A stretch of 64,000 bases of DNA from Saccharomycopsis phalli (GCA_020342235.1 CP073214.1:1488001-1552000), one strand, 5' to 3'; counted from the stretch's first letter, positions 41,130 to 52,490 are shown. A program made the numbers and translations. The notes: generated by a model not told the origin, from the sequence alone.

Positions 41130-41465
41130 TGTCCCATAACCTAGCGGAAATCCCTAATAGAACATTACCTGCCCACCACTATTGGTCTTTCGACCTCAAG
41201 AACAGATACACAAAGGATTACCAACGCTACTAAAACCTGTGTCCATTTCTCAGATATAGCAAAGCTTCAACTTGTCAAATTCAACTCGTATGTGCTGGAC
41301 TGATAGGTTCCTTTTTGCTACACCATCACTAGTGGGAAGTTTCTAGTCTGTTGTAGAGTTTCCGACTACATAGCCGTCCTTTGTCTTGGACAACAAAGTA
41401 TAAATCTCCCTGGGAGACAACTATATCTATAGCCTTGAATAAATATTATTACTATATAAGATGGT
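41130..41465 (+). mobile_element. LINE family B 3' region
   Basis: Starts in a coding-like stretch (WSFDLKNRYTKDY), continues with CAGATATAGCAAAGCTTCAA, 'GTGCTGGACTGATAGG', 'TAGCCGTCCTTTGTCTTGG' and ends ATAGCCTTGAATAAATATTA. It faces the inverted copy just upstream, so the two are arranged head to head. No gene is seen from 41465 to 42251. Confidence 0.65.
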
Positions 41466-42251
41466 TGATCTTCATACATAACAGGGATTATCTTGCTAGG
41501 TAATAATTTCTGCGCCATCATTGATTTGGAGCTTAGTATCTACGGGCTCAGACGGTAAACGGCTGAACCACGACAAATTGTACGGTAAATACCAAAATTG
41601 TGGTGTAAAAATTTCAATTAATTTGACAATGGAATTCGAATGAAACTTGGTAGTAAAATGAAAATGGAATTTAATACAATGTTAAAATAGTCACCCATCT
41701 TCGGGATTTGCCTCTTGGCACTATCTACATCAAACCACTCATTAGCCTTCGGGATTTGTATGTGCAGTTGCAAAGTCTGCACCTGCATGTCACGTGATGC
41801 TAAGGCATGATGCATGAGTAATGAGTAGGTTTCAACGTCTGACCGTTGAAGAACACACTCAGAAAGGTTCTGCAAAGATTGTACAATAAAATAATCTATA
41901 TACAAGTAGCAAGAAATAAGCATGGGAAATTATGGAAGGTAGGAAAAGTATGGAAAGTAGAAAAAGTATGGAAAGTAGGAAAACCAAGTAAAAAACCAAC
42001 ATAACATACAACCCAATGTAATGACCAAGTCACTCTGTTTACCATCTGGACTTGACGATGTATATTTTCTGCATTTCAACCTTACGTGCTTACAAATAAC
42101 CAGCCTGGAACAATTAAAAATTGCTCACAGTGCAAGGTAACTCTGTATAACGGCTGACACCGGGAAAGATCAAACCCCGTCATGTGTTTCGGAACTTTCA
42201 GGCTGAGCATATAAATGGTCAAGAAACGGAGAAAGATGGTAAAAAAAAATC

Positions 42252-43265
42252 ATGCTTACAATTAAACAATTACCCAAGCAATTACAGTGTCGATTAAACG
42301 GCCATTCCAAGCTCTTTGGAGTACGATTCATGACCATCATCACCGACCAAAAGGCACACCCCCAACTTACCCGATCTGACAGACAAGATGCCTACATTGA
42401 TCCAGAGACCGACGCCATTTACACGAAAAACACGTTCCCGCACCCTCTGTTTTCTAGTGACGAGTTGAGGTCCATAGACGTCACCCATCGAGAAACAAAA
42501 CGGCTCAGTGACGTTTGGGCATTGGCATTGGTGCGTCTTCTTCGGTTTGGATTTGATATTGCAACTGGGTACCGAGTCCCAAAGAAAAACGAGACTGTCA
42601 CTGCAGAAAACTACAAATTGAGTGCAGAAAAATGGCTTCTGCGGTTTATTTTCCTTGAAAGCGTCGCTGGAGTCCCAGGAATGGTGGCTTCGTTCATCCG
42701 GCACCTCCACTCATTACGCATGTTAAAACGAGACAAAGCTTGGATAGAGACGCTTTGTGATGAGGCTTACAACGAACGAATGCACTTACTTACCTTCATC
42801 AAGCTCGGCCGGCCCGGATTTTTTACTCGTGTGTTTTTAATTGGTGCACAAGGCGTGTTTGCCAACTTGTTCTTCCTTTCCTACTTGGTTACTCCAAAAA
42901 CCTGTCACCGGTTTGTGGGATATTTGGAAGAAGAGGCAGTACGAACCTACAGTCATTGCCTCGAGGACTTGGAAAAGGGCCTTTTGCCCGAATTGGAACA
43001 TATCCAAGTTCCTGACATTGCCCTTGCCTACTGGAACATGAGCCCCGACGCCACATTCAAGGACTTGATCTATTACGTAAGAGCTGACGAAGCAAAGCAC
43101 CGGGAGGTGAATCACACCTTGGCGAACATCAGGGCTTCGGACCGCAATCCGTATGCGTATGTTGCTGACGAGACTGTGCCGCAACCTAGAAACGATTTCC
43201 GATATACCAAACCACATGGATGGGAGAGACTGGACATTATCAAGGTCACGGAAACCTCGGGCTAG
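42252..43265 (+). CDS. AOX1: mitochondrial alternative oxidase
   Basis: 337 aa. The N-terminal 26 residues are basic and hydroxylated, fitting a mitochondrial presequence. The four di-iron ligand regions are present: E136 in FLESVAGVPG, E175-x2-H178 in NERMHLL, the LEEEAV segment (E226-228) and E280-x2-H283 in RADEAKHREVNH. Two hydrophobic helices anchor it to the matrix side of the inner membrane. AOX oxidises ubiquinol and reduces oxygen to water without proton pumping, bypassing complexes III and IV. Its presence excludes Saccharomyces and close relatives. Single exon, with CACGTG motifs shortly after the stop (about 43280-43310). Confidence 0.97.
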   Translation: MLTIKQLPKQLQCRLNGHSKLFGVRFMTIITDQKAHPQLTRSDRQDAYIDPETDAIYTKNTFPHPLFSSDELRSIDVTHRETKRLSDVWALALVRLLRFGFDIATGYRVPKKNETVTAENYKLSAEKWLLRFIFLESVAGVPGMVASFIRHLHSLRMLKRDKAWIETLCDEAYNERMHLLTFIKLGRPGFFTRVFLIGAQGVFANLFFLSYLVTPKTCHRFVGYLEEEAVRTYSHCLEDLEKGLLPELEHIQVPDIALAYWNMSPDATFKDLIYYVRADEAKHREVNHTLANIRASDRNPYAYVADETVPQPRNDFRYTKPHGWERLDIIKVTETSG

Positions 43266-44275
43266 TTTACCCTGTATATATGCACGTGAAATGGTCACAT
43301 TTTATGCACGTGATTTCCTGTAGAGTATATATTGTGGGGTAGGTCATTTTTCTCCATACACTTTTTTCCATAATGAGAGCTAAATGGAGAAAGAAGAGAG
43401 TTAGAAGACTTAAGAGAAAGAGACGGAAGGTTAGAGCCAGATCCAAATAAGCAAGCAGATGAGGATTTGTGGTATTTATAATTAAGGAGAGATGTTGCAA
43501 TTGACGAGATTGCTATTGATGAAATTGCCATTGATGAGACTTGGTTTGGTATTACGAATTGCCATTTATTGAGAGTATTGTGAATAAATGTTCTGCATGT
43601 GAGTGTGTAAGATCGTTCAGTTGTCCTGGCTGAATAATTGTGTGTTTCTGTGTTGTGCCCAGCAGTCAATTAGTGTATTATTGTAGTCCCTCTTATGGGA
43701 ATATGCATCTATCATCCTGAGCAATGTGTAGTTTATTTCAAGGGGAGATGCGGCAAATTAATCAAATCTATGTCGATTATCTCAGCCTAGTTGGTATATG
43801 TTAACTTGCTTTTCAGGTACAATTGAGCAATGTACATGAGTATGTGGTCAGCAACGATGCGATATACTTTGCAATCGATTTTGTTTATTTTTGTGGGTTG
43901 TATTAAACAATCTAGCCTTTTCTCTTATAGGAATAATCGATATCTCTATTTTTAGATGCACCTATTCTCCATTGCCTATTCTCCACTGCGTATTTTCATT
44001 TACATAGCTCTTGAACCACAAGATTTGTTCAGTTATTTGAAATCTTTAGTTATAGAATTCTATTGATCAATGTGTCTTGTGTTGTATTCCAGTAGTATTA
44101 ACCCGTCAATTTGGCCCATATCACAATTGACGATTCTCACAAACTCTTGCTGTCCAACTGATTTCCAACAATTTTACGGTACCACTTGATTTATTTCCAT
44201 TGCAATTCATTTCAACCTATTAGCCATTCAACCACTGCCACTCAGTTACTTCTCCACAACTTTCCATCACCTCCA
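43266..44275. other. spacer without recognised gene
   Basis: Contains two GCACGTGA motifs near 43282 and 43309. A short stretch near 43685 ('CTCTTATGGGAATATGC') may be L1-LTR-like. No gene is recognised. Confidence 0.5.
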
Positions 44276-45196
44276 TCAATCACTCTTTTTATCGTCCCCA
44301 GATCTTCCCTCTGGACTTCTCTTGCCCGCTTCTTGAGTCAAGACCTTCTTCAATGCCGCACTCATGTCAAATCCTTCTATCTGGTTGATTTTGTCTGCCA
44401 TTTCCTGGGTCAATACACTTTGATCTTTATAAATCACATTCAACTCCTCACAATCCACAAACTGGAGATGACCACTGTCGGTCAAATACTTCAAATGATT
44501 CAATCCCCGGAGAACATTGTAGTGGCAGTAAACCCTATATGCCAAATAAAAACCCGGGATGTTTGGTATCACCGGCACAAGTGCAAATGGAAGCGACACC
44601 GGGATACCCAAGAAACAGTAGATCATGTACTTGCGGTGCAACTTGTAATATTTCGTCTGGAGCTCTTCCAAAAACTGGCTGATTTCATCGATACTCATGT
44701 GCGATCCAGGGTAGTAAACCGGAATAGGCTTCAATTTGTGCTCCCCAACATCCTGCTGGTGGACCAAATGAGGAAGCTCGGTAGCAATGCTCTTTTCCTT
44801 GAGAAACGCCATTCGCCGTTCGTGCTTCTCCAAGATTGTAGGGTCAACTTTTTCGATATGCTCCAACTCTCTGAGAATTGTGTTGGTGGAAGGAACCGAG
44901 GAAAGACACGTTTCAAACCAGTTTATGCGGTCCACTAGCAGCTGGGTGAACTGATATACTTTTCTCACCCAGCCGTACTTGGAGGTTTTCATTTCCAAGT
45001 ACGTGGATTGGAGCTTGGCCACGGTCTTTGTGGCTAGAAGCTGGGCTTTGTTAAGCTCAAGAGTATCGACATAGGTGTTGTCGCTGTATGACGGGTGATA
45101 GTTGTAGTAGAGGAACGTTTTCTGTTTAGCAACGGGGAGAATCACCAAGTTGAGCGGAGATATGGGCAACGTTAGTTTGCGGGCGAGACTAGTCAT
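44276..45196 (-). CDS. mitochondrial K+/H+ exchange-related membrane protein
   Basis: 306 aa from MTSLARKL. Near the N terminus it has LVILPVAKQKTFLYYNYHP, resembling the family-typical 'LP...+.FYYYH' entry of the Mit_KHE1 family (yeast YDL183C/Mrx19 and fungal homologues). Downstream lie a long helical region and one strong hydrophobic hairpin, YMIYCFLGIPVSLPFALVP followed by PGFYLAYRVYCHYNVLRGL. The family sits in the mitochondrial inner membrane and is implicated in K+/H+ exchange and volume control. The start codon lies inside the last codons of the upstream same-strand gene (8-nt overlap), which is unusual for a yeast. Confidence 0.75.
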   Translation of the reverse strand: MTSLARKLTLPISPLNLVILPVAKQKTFLYYNYHPSYSDNTYVDTLELNKAQLLATKTVAKLQSTYLEMKTSKYGWVRKVYQFTQLLVDRINWFETCLSSVPSTNTILRELEHIEKVDPTILEKHERRMAFLKEKSIATELPHLVHQQDVGEHKLKPIPVYYPGSHMSIDEISQFLEELQTKYYKLHRKYMIYCFLGIPVSLPFALVPVIPNIPGFYLAYRVYCHYNVLRGLNHLKYLTDSGHLQFVDCEELNVIYKDQSVLTQEMADKINQIEGFDMSAALKKVLTQEAGKRSPEGRSGDDKKSD

Positions 45197-46222
45197 GGTT
45201 GAAGAATCGGAAATTTGGATAGTGGTTTTTCAAGCCCACATGCCGGGACAATGTTCTTCTGCTGGTTGACGCGAGAATGTGTTCAGTGGTGAGCTGGAGA
45301 GAGTGGCAGTGGAGTTTATTGAGGATGGAATGGATTGGTTGTGGGATATTTGTTTGTTTTTTCTCGTGCTCTTTTTGCTCTTCCTTCTCTTCTTTCTGCT
45401 CATCTCTTGTCAAGATATCCAGTAGCCGTATGGAACACTGATAATTGTGGAGAAAACACTACATTAGCATCAGAATAAACACCACATACTCACCTTGCGG
45501 GCAAAATACGAAAACACAAACGGATACTTGCTTTCCATCGCCAAGACATGACTGTAGAATCCGTGGTTCAACGCCTGGATCGTTTCCACCCGGTCAAATT
45601 GCCGACTATATATTTTAAGCTCATAGAGCAACTCCCGGTACTCAGGAACCTGTACATTGCGTAATTCCTGACTAAATACCTGACACTGGATCGTCACTGG
45701 TTAGTTGAAATCTACATGTCGGCTACTCACTATTGATGCTGCACGAGTTTCCCTGATGAGCAGTGACTTGATATTGTAAGCTATTCCATGCCTATGTTAG
45801 TGCAATTCACCTGTCGAGTACTTACAGCTTCACTGATTGAGAGGAGAATCAAATGCACAAGTTCGTTCTGGACCATTAATGAGTCGTTGTAAAAGACGTT
45901 TAATCGGATCTTTGTTAGGTACGAAATGTAATTTAGCACTTACATTGATTGACTGTCCTGGAAAAACCACGGCGCTTGATTCCCGTTTTGACTTGCTTAA
46001 TCCATTTGACTCGCTTAATTCATTTGATCCATTTTCTTCCTTTACTCCTTTTGATTCGCCTAATCCATCTTCTTCCTTTAATATACGGATCCTCTCTATT
46101 CCATTTACTTCCCCTATTCCATTTAGCTCCTCCTTAACATTCTCTGTTTGCCTCTTCTCTTTTTCACTCACAGTGTCACGAAATTCAGCACTATATAGCG
46201 ATCTTGTGCCACGAAAGTACAT
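45189..46222 (-). CDS. spliced gene of unknown function with 34-nt introns
   Basis: Five exons give 291 aa: 46222-45944, 45909-45826, 45791-45731, 45696-45494 and 45437-45189. Introns are 34, 34, 34 and 56 nt with donors GTAAGT or GTGAGT. In the first three, CTAAC lies 1-2 nt before the acceptor AG; the fourth has GCTAAT further away. Exon 1 is Ser/Glu/Asn-rich. Exon 2 reads MVQNELVHLILLSISEA, and exons 4-5 read FYSHVLAMESKYPFVFSYF and CSIRLLDILTRDEQ, clearly coding in register across introns. In exon 3 a second frame also looks coding (YNIKSLLIRETRAAS), so the exact ends of introns 2 and 3 are uncertain. An acceptor at 45686 is an alternative for intron 3. I do not recognise the family. The stop overlaps the start of the next gene. 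Confidence 0.6.
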
Positions 46223-46803
46223 GTTGAAATATGCCGCGTGAGTCCTTTTATATAAAGTTCAGGTGCATGTAGGCCAGACGGACATATCCAAGTGAATGTA
46301 TGATATTTTGTTTACTTAGCAGCTTGTCACTTGTGTGGGTTAAATAGTTTGGAACATGTTATTTAGTGTGAAATGTATAGATCCAGAGATCCTTGAGACC
46401 AGTAATATGACTAGTGATATGCCAGCAGGAAACTGCTCTATTCCATTGGAGTTGAGTTTTGCCACATGGACATTATTCTCACGAAATGAAACCGGAATAG
46501 TATTATCCATGTTGCATCAACTTTGCAATAAAGAGGCGCTTCAACCTATCACAAACATATACAAGGTACATCAACTTTGACTTTTTTTGTCGTTGGTTTC
46601 TGACTCGCAAGTTCACTAGATGCACGCTCATTTTACAATAGTACAAGCCATTACCAACAATATATTATATAAATGCTTCTGCAAATCCCTACAATCTTTT
46701 CAGCAAATTTCTATAACCTCTTCGCACTTTTAAGTTCCGATAAGACCACACACAGTCTGCATCCTCTGTACTTGTATTGTATTTAAAAAAATTTGAACAA
46801 GCG

Positions 46804-46876
46804 GCCTAGTTAGCACAATCGGTAGTGCATTCGACTCTTAATCGAAAGGTTGCGGGTTCGAGCCCCGCATTGGGCT
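46804..46876 (+). tRNA. tRNA-Lys(CTT)
   Basis: 73 nt. The acceptor stem GCCTAGT pairs with ATTGGGC, and the D arm AGCACAATCGGTAGTGC, the anticodon arm with loop CTCTTAA (anticodon CTT) and the T arm GCGGGTTCGAGCCCCGC are all standard. No intron. A T-run (TTTTCTTTTT) follows as the pol III terminator. Confidence 0.97.
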
Positions 46877-48727
46877 TTTCTTTTTGCACTTTATTGATAT
46901 TTTTTATATCTTCTTTTTGCTGTAATTAATGGGTATTGCCGACATAAGGTAATGAACATATAGGATGACAGACCTCGTATTTACGGGGCCACTTTAAGTT
47001 GATGATGGTAGTTTTTTTGGCAAAAGTATCGGTGTTGAGTCGTTCACAATGCACGAATTACAGCCGTAATACATGTATAATGATATATAAAATTTTGCTA
47101 CTCGATTTAGCGGATATCCTGTCCTTTAAATACTAATTGCATACCTCGTATCTGTGACATCATTTTATCCCGGATCTCCTAATATTGATTTATCCTTGTT
47201 CTTTGCACAGCCCGTATTTCTTCGTGCATATATAATATGTACGTCACAGGATAAAAGTTTCAAGTAGGTGAGAGGCTAGACAAGGGCAGTATAATCAATA
47301 CAGCAATAAAACAAACACCAAAATAGATGATGAAAAAAGACACAAAATGTAACTAGATCTGCTTATAACTAGATCTGCTTATAACTAAATCTACTTACAA
47401 TTAGATCCGCTGTAAACAAAGAGGATACATTGAGGCGACTCACTATTATATAAGCGTCGCCATATTGCTCAGTATCGGTAGTGTATGAAAGTGCTATAAA
47501 TTCGTTCAGTTATATCAATTATATACGAGCTTTGTTCCTCTTGTTTGAATAATCAGAAACGATGGTAATGATTGCAGAAATGAGCAATTTCTCTTCTTTG
47601 CCAAAAATATTTCCTCGTTATTAGGGCGAGACGGACCTGTTCCAAAAAGTACCTGTTAGCAGTTGGATTCACATGTTCTTGTGTGTTAATGAATAGCTAA
47701 TTCTGTTATGTTCGTCCCAGCCACGGTTGGCAACCTCAACACACCTTATTTTCTAAAAAGAATTCCCTGGCCTTTTGATTCGTGTTGTTTGAAGTTTCAT
47801 CCAGTGTCACAAATTATTCCACGGGAAGGAACTCTCTAAGGAGACTGTTCATAGCAATTGTATCGTCCAATAAACTATGGTTCGTGTAGGACTTGTGACA
47901 TTTAAAGTTCAATAACGTCTTTATCATAACCCACTAAAAGGCCCGTATGGTGCTCACAGACTCCAAGCAATCTTCTTCGAAGTAAGATCTTGCTTAATGG
48001 TTCAGTGGCTAGATGACCATCAAAATGCCATAACGATGATAGCAAACGTCCTTGGATTGTGCGGATTTCACAAGGAAATCTTACTACGGTGAATACGGCC
48101 GACAAGGTTGTTTAGCATCATAGGCAATGTAATACTTATGCGTCGGACATAAGCACATCAAACATGGTCGTGACGCCAAGAGTGTTGATCTATACTTCTA
48201 GGAAACATGAATTAGCCACAAGATTGAGGAATCAGCCAAGAGATTCAGAATGTATGGGTATAGAAAGACGTAAGTACATTATAATCTGTAGTTTATATAT
48301 ATTATATTTTGTTGGTAGTATATTCTGGTGTCACCGATATTACATATACACTTGATCTCACTCCATTTATTATTGAGGCTCCTAGTGTAGGGCTCCCCAT
48401 CAAAGAGGAGATCACTCTACGTACGTGATATATTTGACCCAAAGATAATACATTTCTAAAAGGCATTATAAGCTAAGAAGTTTTGGTATTGCCGTCCAAC
48501 ATGATACACATGGGTCTGCAAAAAGTGGCTTCGAGATGAGATACGCTCCGTAGACACGCTTTAATTTCTGTAGATATATCAGCTCCCATAGCTCACTGAT
48601 TCTGTTACTCTCTGGTGTAATATTTCACATGTGTTTGTCAGTATGGATGCTTGAAACAACAAAAGGCGAGATCTCTATTTGGAAAACGGCCAATGTATAC
48701 CCCACCGACTCGAAAAATTTTCAAGCG
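46877..48727. other. gene-free stretch between the two tRNA-Lys genes
   Basis: No convincing reading frame. A 15-bp tandem repeat (AACTAGATCTGCTTAT type, about four copies) lies at 47340-47415. Stretches around 47.1-47.3 and 47.5-48.4 kb have the look of very old inserted sequence, as is common next to yeast tRNA genes, but I cannot assign them. Confidence 0.45.
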
Positions 48728-48800
48728 GCCTAGTTAGCACAATCGGTAGTGCATTCGACTCTTAATCGAAAGGTTGCGGGTTCGAGCCCCGCATTGGGCT
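48728..48800 (+). tRNA. tRNA-Lys(CTT), second identical copy
   Basis: Identical over all 73 nt to the copy 1.92 kb upstream. Identity extends to CAAGCGGCCTAG before and GGGCTTTTCTTTTTG after the gene, showing recent duplication or gene conversion. Confidence 0.97.
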
Positions 48801-49104
48801 TTTCTTTTTGAACTTTGTAGTTTATATATATTTTTGTAAAAGTTGAATAGAGTGGAGCGTACCGGTTTTTCTATAGGCCTACGAGACATGCGTCAGGGGA
48901 ATATGAATAGTGAGACGCACGTCAAGGAAGAATAAAGTAGACAGAATGGTCCAAAGAGGATGAATAGTAGTATGTAGATGTATGTTATGATGGCTGAAGT
49001 AAATTCGTAGGCGATTCTGTGGGCATCTGACTATCGCAATGGAGAAGTGACGAGTTTGTAATGTGTAGCTAGGAAGAGGATGGAGCAAGGTGGGATATTT
49101 GATT

Positions 49105-49305
49105 TTCATTGAGATATGTTGGTGGCTATGATTGAGATATGTTGGTGGCTATGATTGAGATATGTTGGTGGCTATGATTGAGATATGTTGGTGGCTATGA
49201 TTGAGATATGTTGGTGGCTATGATTGAGATATGTTGGTGGCTATGATTGAGATATGTTGGTGGCTATGATTGAGATATGTTGGTGGCTATGATTGAGGTG
49301 ATGGA
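49105..49305. repeat. 22-bp minisatellite x9
   Basis: Nearly exact units of GAGATATGTTGGTGGCTATG plus ATT. It is 320 bp upstream of PRS, and the homogeneity suggests recent expansion. Confidence 0.95.
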
Positions 49306-49484
49306 TTTCTATATCAACGATATTACAGGTCTTGTGATTACATTATTGACATTTCCATATCAGTGGTTTATACCAATGTATATTTTACCCAATGCATTAC
49401 CAAGGCATGACTTGTTCAATGCCATAATACATAAGTTTGTCCATCTCCATTATTTCATCATCTCCATTCTCATTTGTCCATCCT

Positions 49485-49556
49485 ATTTGTCCATCCTATT
49501 TGTCCATCCTATTTGCCATCCTATTTGCCATCCTATTTGCCATCCTATTTGTCATC
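49485..49556. repeat. tandem repeat in the PRS leader
   Basis: Units of CCATCCTATTTG (with GT before them in the first ones), seven copies, ending 70 bp before the PRS start. Confidence 0.9.
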
Positions 49557-49626
49557 TCATATCTTCAACCCGTGACTGGCGATGGTACATGCAGATATTT
49601 TCAAAAGCCCAAACCATTTTTCGCCC

Positions 49627-50598
49627 ATGAAGACCGAATCATCCAACGAAATCAAGGTGCTAGCCGGAAACTCGCACATAGCCTTGGCAAACTCCATTGC
49701 GGCACAGCTTGGAATAAAAGTCAGCCGGATAATGACCAACCGGTCGAGCAACGACGAGTCGATCATCACGGTCGGCGAGACACTCCGTGACGAGGACATT
49801 TACATTGTGCAGACTGGAAGCGGCGAAAATGACATCAACGACCACCTTATGGAGTTGCTCATGATGATCCGGGCATGCCGCAACGCCTCTGCCCGGCGAA
49901 TAACCGCAGTGGTGCCGAGTTTTCCCTATGCGCGACAGGACAGAAAGGACAAGAGCCGGGCGTGTATCACGGCAAAACTCGTGGCAAACTTGCTCCAGAC
50001 CAGTGGTGCCGACCATGTCATCACCATGGACCTCCATGCCTCCCAGATCCAGGGTTTTTTCCGCATTCCCGTGGACAATTTGTATGGCGAGCCCAGCGTG
50101 ATTGCCTACATCAAGGAAAACGTGGCGTATCGCGACGCCATTATCATTTCTCCCGACGCAGGGGGCGCAAAGCGGGCTGCGTCGCTTGCCGACAAGCTTG
50201 ACTTGAAGTTTGCGCTCATCCACAAGGAGCGGCAGAAGGCCAACGAGGTGCTGAAAATGGTGCTTGTCGGCGACGTGCGTGGGAAAATATGTATAATCGT
50301 CGACGACATGGCAGACACGTGTGGCACGTTGGCCAAAGCCGCAGAGACGTTGCTTTCCCACGGGGCAAATCACGTCATGGCGATTGTCACCCACGGGATT
50401 CTCAGTGGGAATGCCATTGACAACATCAACCAGAGCAAGTTGGACAGAGTGGTGTGCACCAACACCGTGCCGTTTGACGACAAGATGCGCCAGTGCAAGA
50501 AGTTGGCCAAGATCGATGTCAGTCCGACGTTGGCAGAGGCGATTCGACGGTTACACAACGGAGAGAGTGTGTCCTACTTGTTTAACCATTCTCTCTAG
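49627..50598 (+). CDS. PRS4: ribose-phosphate pyrophosphokinase, Prs2/Prs4 type
   Basis: 323 aa from [14 protein letters not shown] at 49627. An in-frame ATG 45 bp upstream adds residues not seen in the family. Hallmarks are [19 protein letters not shown] (ATP loop), [11 protein letters not shown] (Mg/PRPP region), PDAGGAKRA and the PRPP-binding loop [11 protein letters not shown]. The C terminus, SYLFNHSL, matches Prs2/Prs4 rather than the long Prs1/Prs5 subunits, which carry inserts. The enzyme makes PRPP from ribose 5-phosphate and ATP for purine, pyrimidine, His and Trp synthesis in the cytosol. Prs2 and Prs4 cannot be told apart here. ZWF1, the oxidative pentose-phosphate entry enzyme, lies 13 kb away, probably by chance. 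Confidence 0.92.
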   Translation: MKTESSNEIKVLAGNSHIALANSIAAQLGIKVSRIMTNRSSNDESIITVGETLRDEDIYIVQTGSGENDINDHLMELLMMIRACRNASARRITAVVPSFPYARQDRKDKSRACITAKLVANLLQTSGADHVITMDLHASQIQGFFRIPVDNLYGEPSVIAYIKENVAYRDAIIISPDAGGAKRAASLADKLDLKFALIHKERQKANEVLKMVLVGDVRGKICIIVDDMADTCGTLAKAAETLLSHGANHVMAIVTHGILSGNAIDNINQSKLDRVVCTNTVPFDDKMRQCKKLAKIDVSPTLAEAIRRLHNGESVSYLFNHSL

Positions 50599-50689
50599 GT
50601 GGAGGGGTTTGGTGTGGGTTAAGGTCTAATTTGATGCAGCTGATGAATTATTATAGGTGGATGACTTGTATTGGTAGTATTTGTAGTAT

Positions 50690-50940
50690 TAAGAATTATG
50701 TATGTATTACTATGACTTGCCATCACTATGTATTGCTATCATGTATTGCTATCATGTATTGCTATCGTGTATTGCTATCATGTATTGCTATCATGTATTG
50801 CTATCGTGTATTGCTATCGTGTATTGCTATCATGTATTGCCATCATTATGAATTGCCATCACTATGAATTGCCATCACTATGAATTGCCATCACTATGAA
50901 TTGCCATCACTATGAATTGCCATCACTATGAATTGCTACC
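50690..50940. repeat. 15-bp minisatellites after PRS
   Basis: Nine units of ATGTATTGCTATC with A/G variation, then six of ATGAATTGCCATCACT. It begins about 90 bp after the PRS stop. Confidence 0.95.
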
Positions 50941-51179
50941 AACTACATATACCTCGTTTACTCATTAGATTACCGTATTCACCGACTACTTATAAATCAA
51001 CATAGACACATCACTTCTCTTCTCATGTCTTGCCCATGATTTACCCATAACCACCATGCCCAATCCCATCGTCAAGTCCATCGCTAATTTATCCTACAGC
51101 TTTCCACTAAACTGTAAATATCAACATTCCAGCATTAAATCTTATCCATCACTAACATTTCAATGACTGTGAAGCTACT

Positions 51180-51620
51180 GTATTTAGAACCGTCAGTCTC
51201 TGAGTGACAATTTCAAGTTGGCATGCCAAGCTCTTGGAAGCCCAAATCCTATCACAATTTGATAAATATTGACTCCTCAGTAGAATACACACTTGAAATT
51301 GCCAATCCATTCACTTGGTTCTACTCAACGTGTTGAGCACAATTCCTCCAACATGCGTAATTCAGCCATCAAACTATTTACACTTTAACTACTGGAATTG
51401 ATAATACCGCTCAAAAAGTTTAATTTCAGACAATTATGTGAGTGCTGTCGTGGGATTTCTCAATAGCTACCCAGGTTGTTCCTGACTAAACATGCACTGG
51501 TACAGTAACTGTATTTCGGAGACAAATGCTGTGACAATACTATCTATTCATGGCTATAGCTACTAGGCTCAAAGAGATGTATACTTTATCGTCTACAACA
51601 AGGACGGTGCATCAAATGGC
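51180..51620. mobile_element. decayed LINE A and B fragments
   Basis: AGCTCTTGGAAGCCCAAATC and following blocks match 16.23-16.37 kb. TTCATGGCTATAGCTACTAG with TTTATCGTCTACAACAAGGA is an inverted family B piece. All are short and old. Confidence 0.45.
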
Positions 51621-51639
51621 TAATTAGGTACCATGACCT

Positions 51640-52016
51640 CTGATGCCCACAGCTCTTGGATGAAATACTAGATTCTACTCATGGATTACGCAACACGCTT
51701 GGAAACTGTTTGCCAATCGATTCATACGATTAGTGTTACCAGACCGTGTTGGAACATGATTGCTCCAACACATGGTTTGATTCAGCGGCCAGGCTTACAC
51801 AACCAATACAAGTACTAAGTATCAACAATAAAACCACTCACATTGAGATTTTTAATCCCAAGCAACCGAATGAGGCTGATAAAGGGTTTTCTTTAGCAAT
51901 GGTGCCTCAGGATTTTCTTCAGCAATGGTGCCTGATGTTCCTGAGTGAAAATATGTTGAATATCTGTAACGCCGGAGACAATATATAGCTAAATACAAAA
52001 ATAAATATTATTATTA
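51640..52016 (+). mobile_element. LINE family A 3' end
   Basis: Matches 16.23-16.63 kb: ATACTAGATTCTACTCATGG, a protein end reading IEIFNPKQPNE, then the 3' UTR with a duplicated TTCTTCAGCAATGGTGCCT-type segment, CCGGAGACAATATATAGC and the ATT tail. The C-terminal protein end is the best preserved in the window after the 16-kb copy. Confidence 0.75.
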
Positions 52017-52044
52017 TGAAAGGGGGGGTCTCACGAGGAGCCCT

Positions 52045-52490
52045 GCGTATAATATATATATCACTTGCTCGATACTATTGGACTCTCGAGCCCAAGCACA
52101 GATTCCTGAAGGAATTACCAACGCTACTCAAGCCCGTGTCTTATTCTCAGATACAGCAAAGCTTAAAAATCTTATAGGATTCTACTCGTCGATGCTGGAC
52201 CGGTAGTTTTCCCTTTTTGTTACAGCACGTTAGGAGAGCTACCGAGTTAGTACCTTGGGGAGGGGGTGGCTAAAGCCACCTCTAAAGATCTAGGCGAAAA
52301 ACTCATTGCCCCTCCAATGCTCATTACCTTACATATTTACAAGCTCTGATCGAAAGTTTTTTATCTCTGTTGCAGAGTTTTCTTTCGACGACTATATAGC
52401 AGCACCGTCCTTTGTCATAGACCGCGAAGTATAAATCTCCCCTGGGAGCCTAGTATAGCCATAGCCTTAAATGAATGTTATTATTATAAT
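52045..52490 (+). mobile_element. LINE family B 3' region, longest copy
   Basis: Starts in a coding-like stretch ending in stop (WTLEPKHRFLKELPTLLKP, then SYSQIQQSLKIL), followed by the 3' UTR, which includes a 170-bp block shared only with the 37.4-kb copy, and a terminus TAGCCATAGCC with ATT triplets. It abuts the left end of inverted-duplication copy 2. Confidence 0.7.

Noticed and set aside
44186-44938. 250-codon frame antisense to the K+/H+-exchange-related gene
   Set aside because: A shadow of a well-supported coding region on the other strand.
46356-46580. 75-codon frame upstream of the first tRNA-Lys
   Set aside because: No family features and ordinary spacer composition. It could be an upstream part of nothing seen nearby.
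47902-48105. 67-codon frame between the tRNA-Lys genes
   Set aside because: Short, no conserved motif, and in a stretch that looks decayed.
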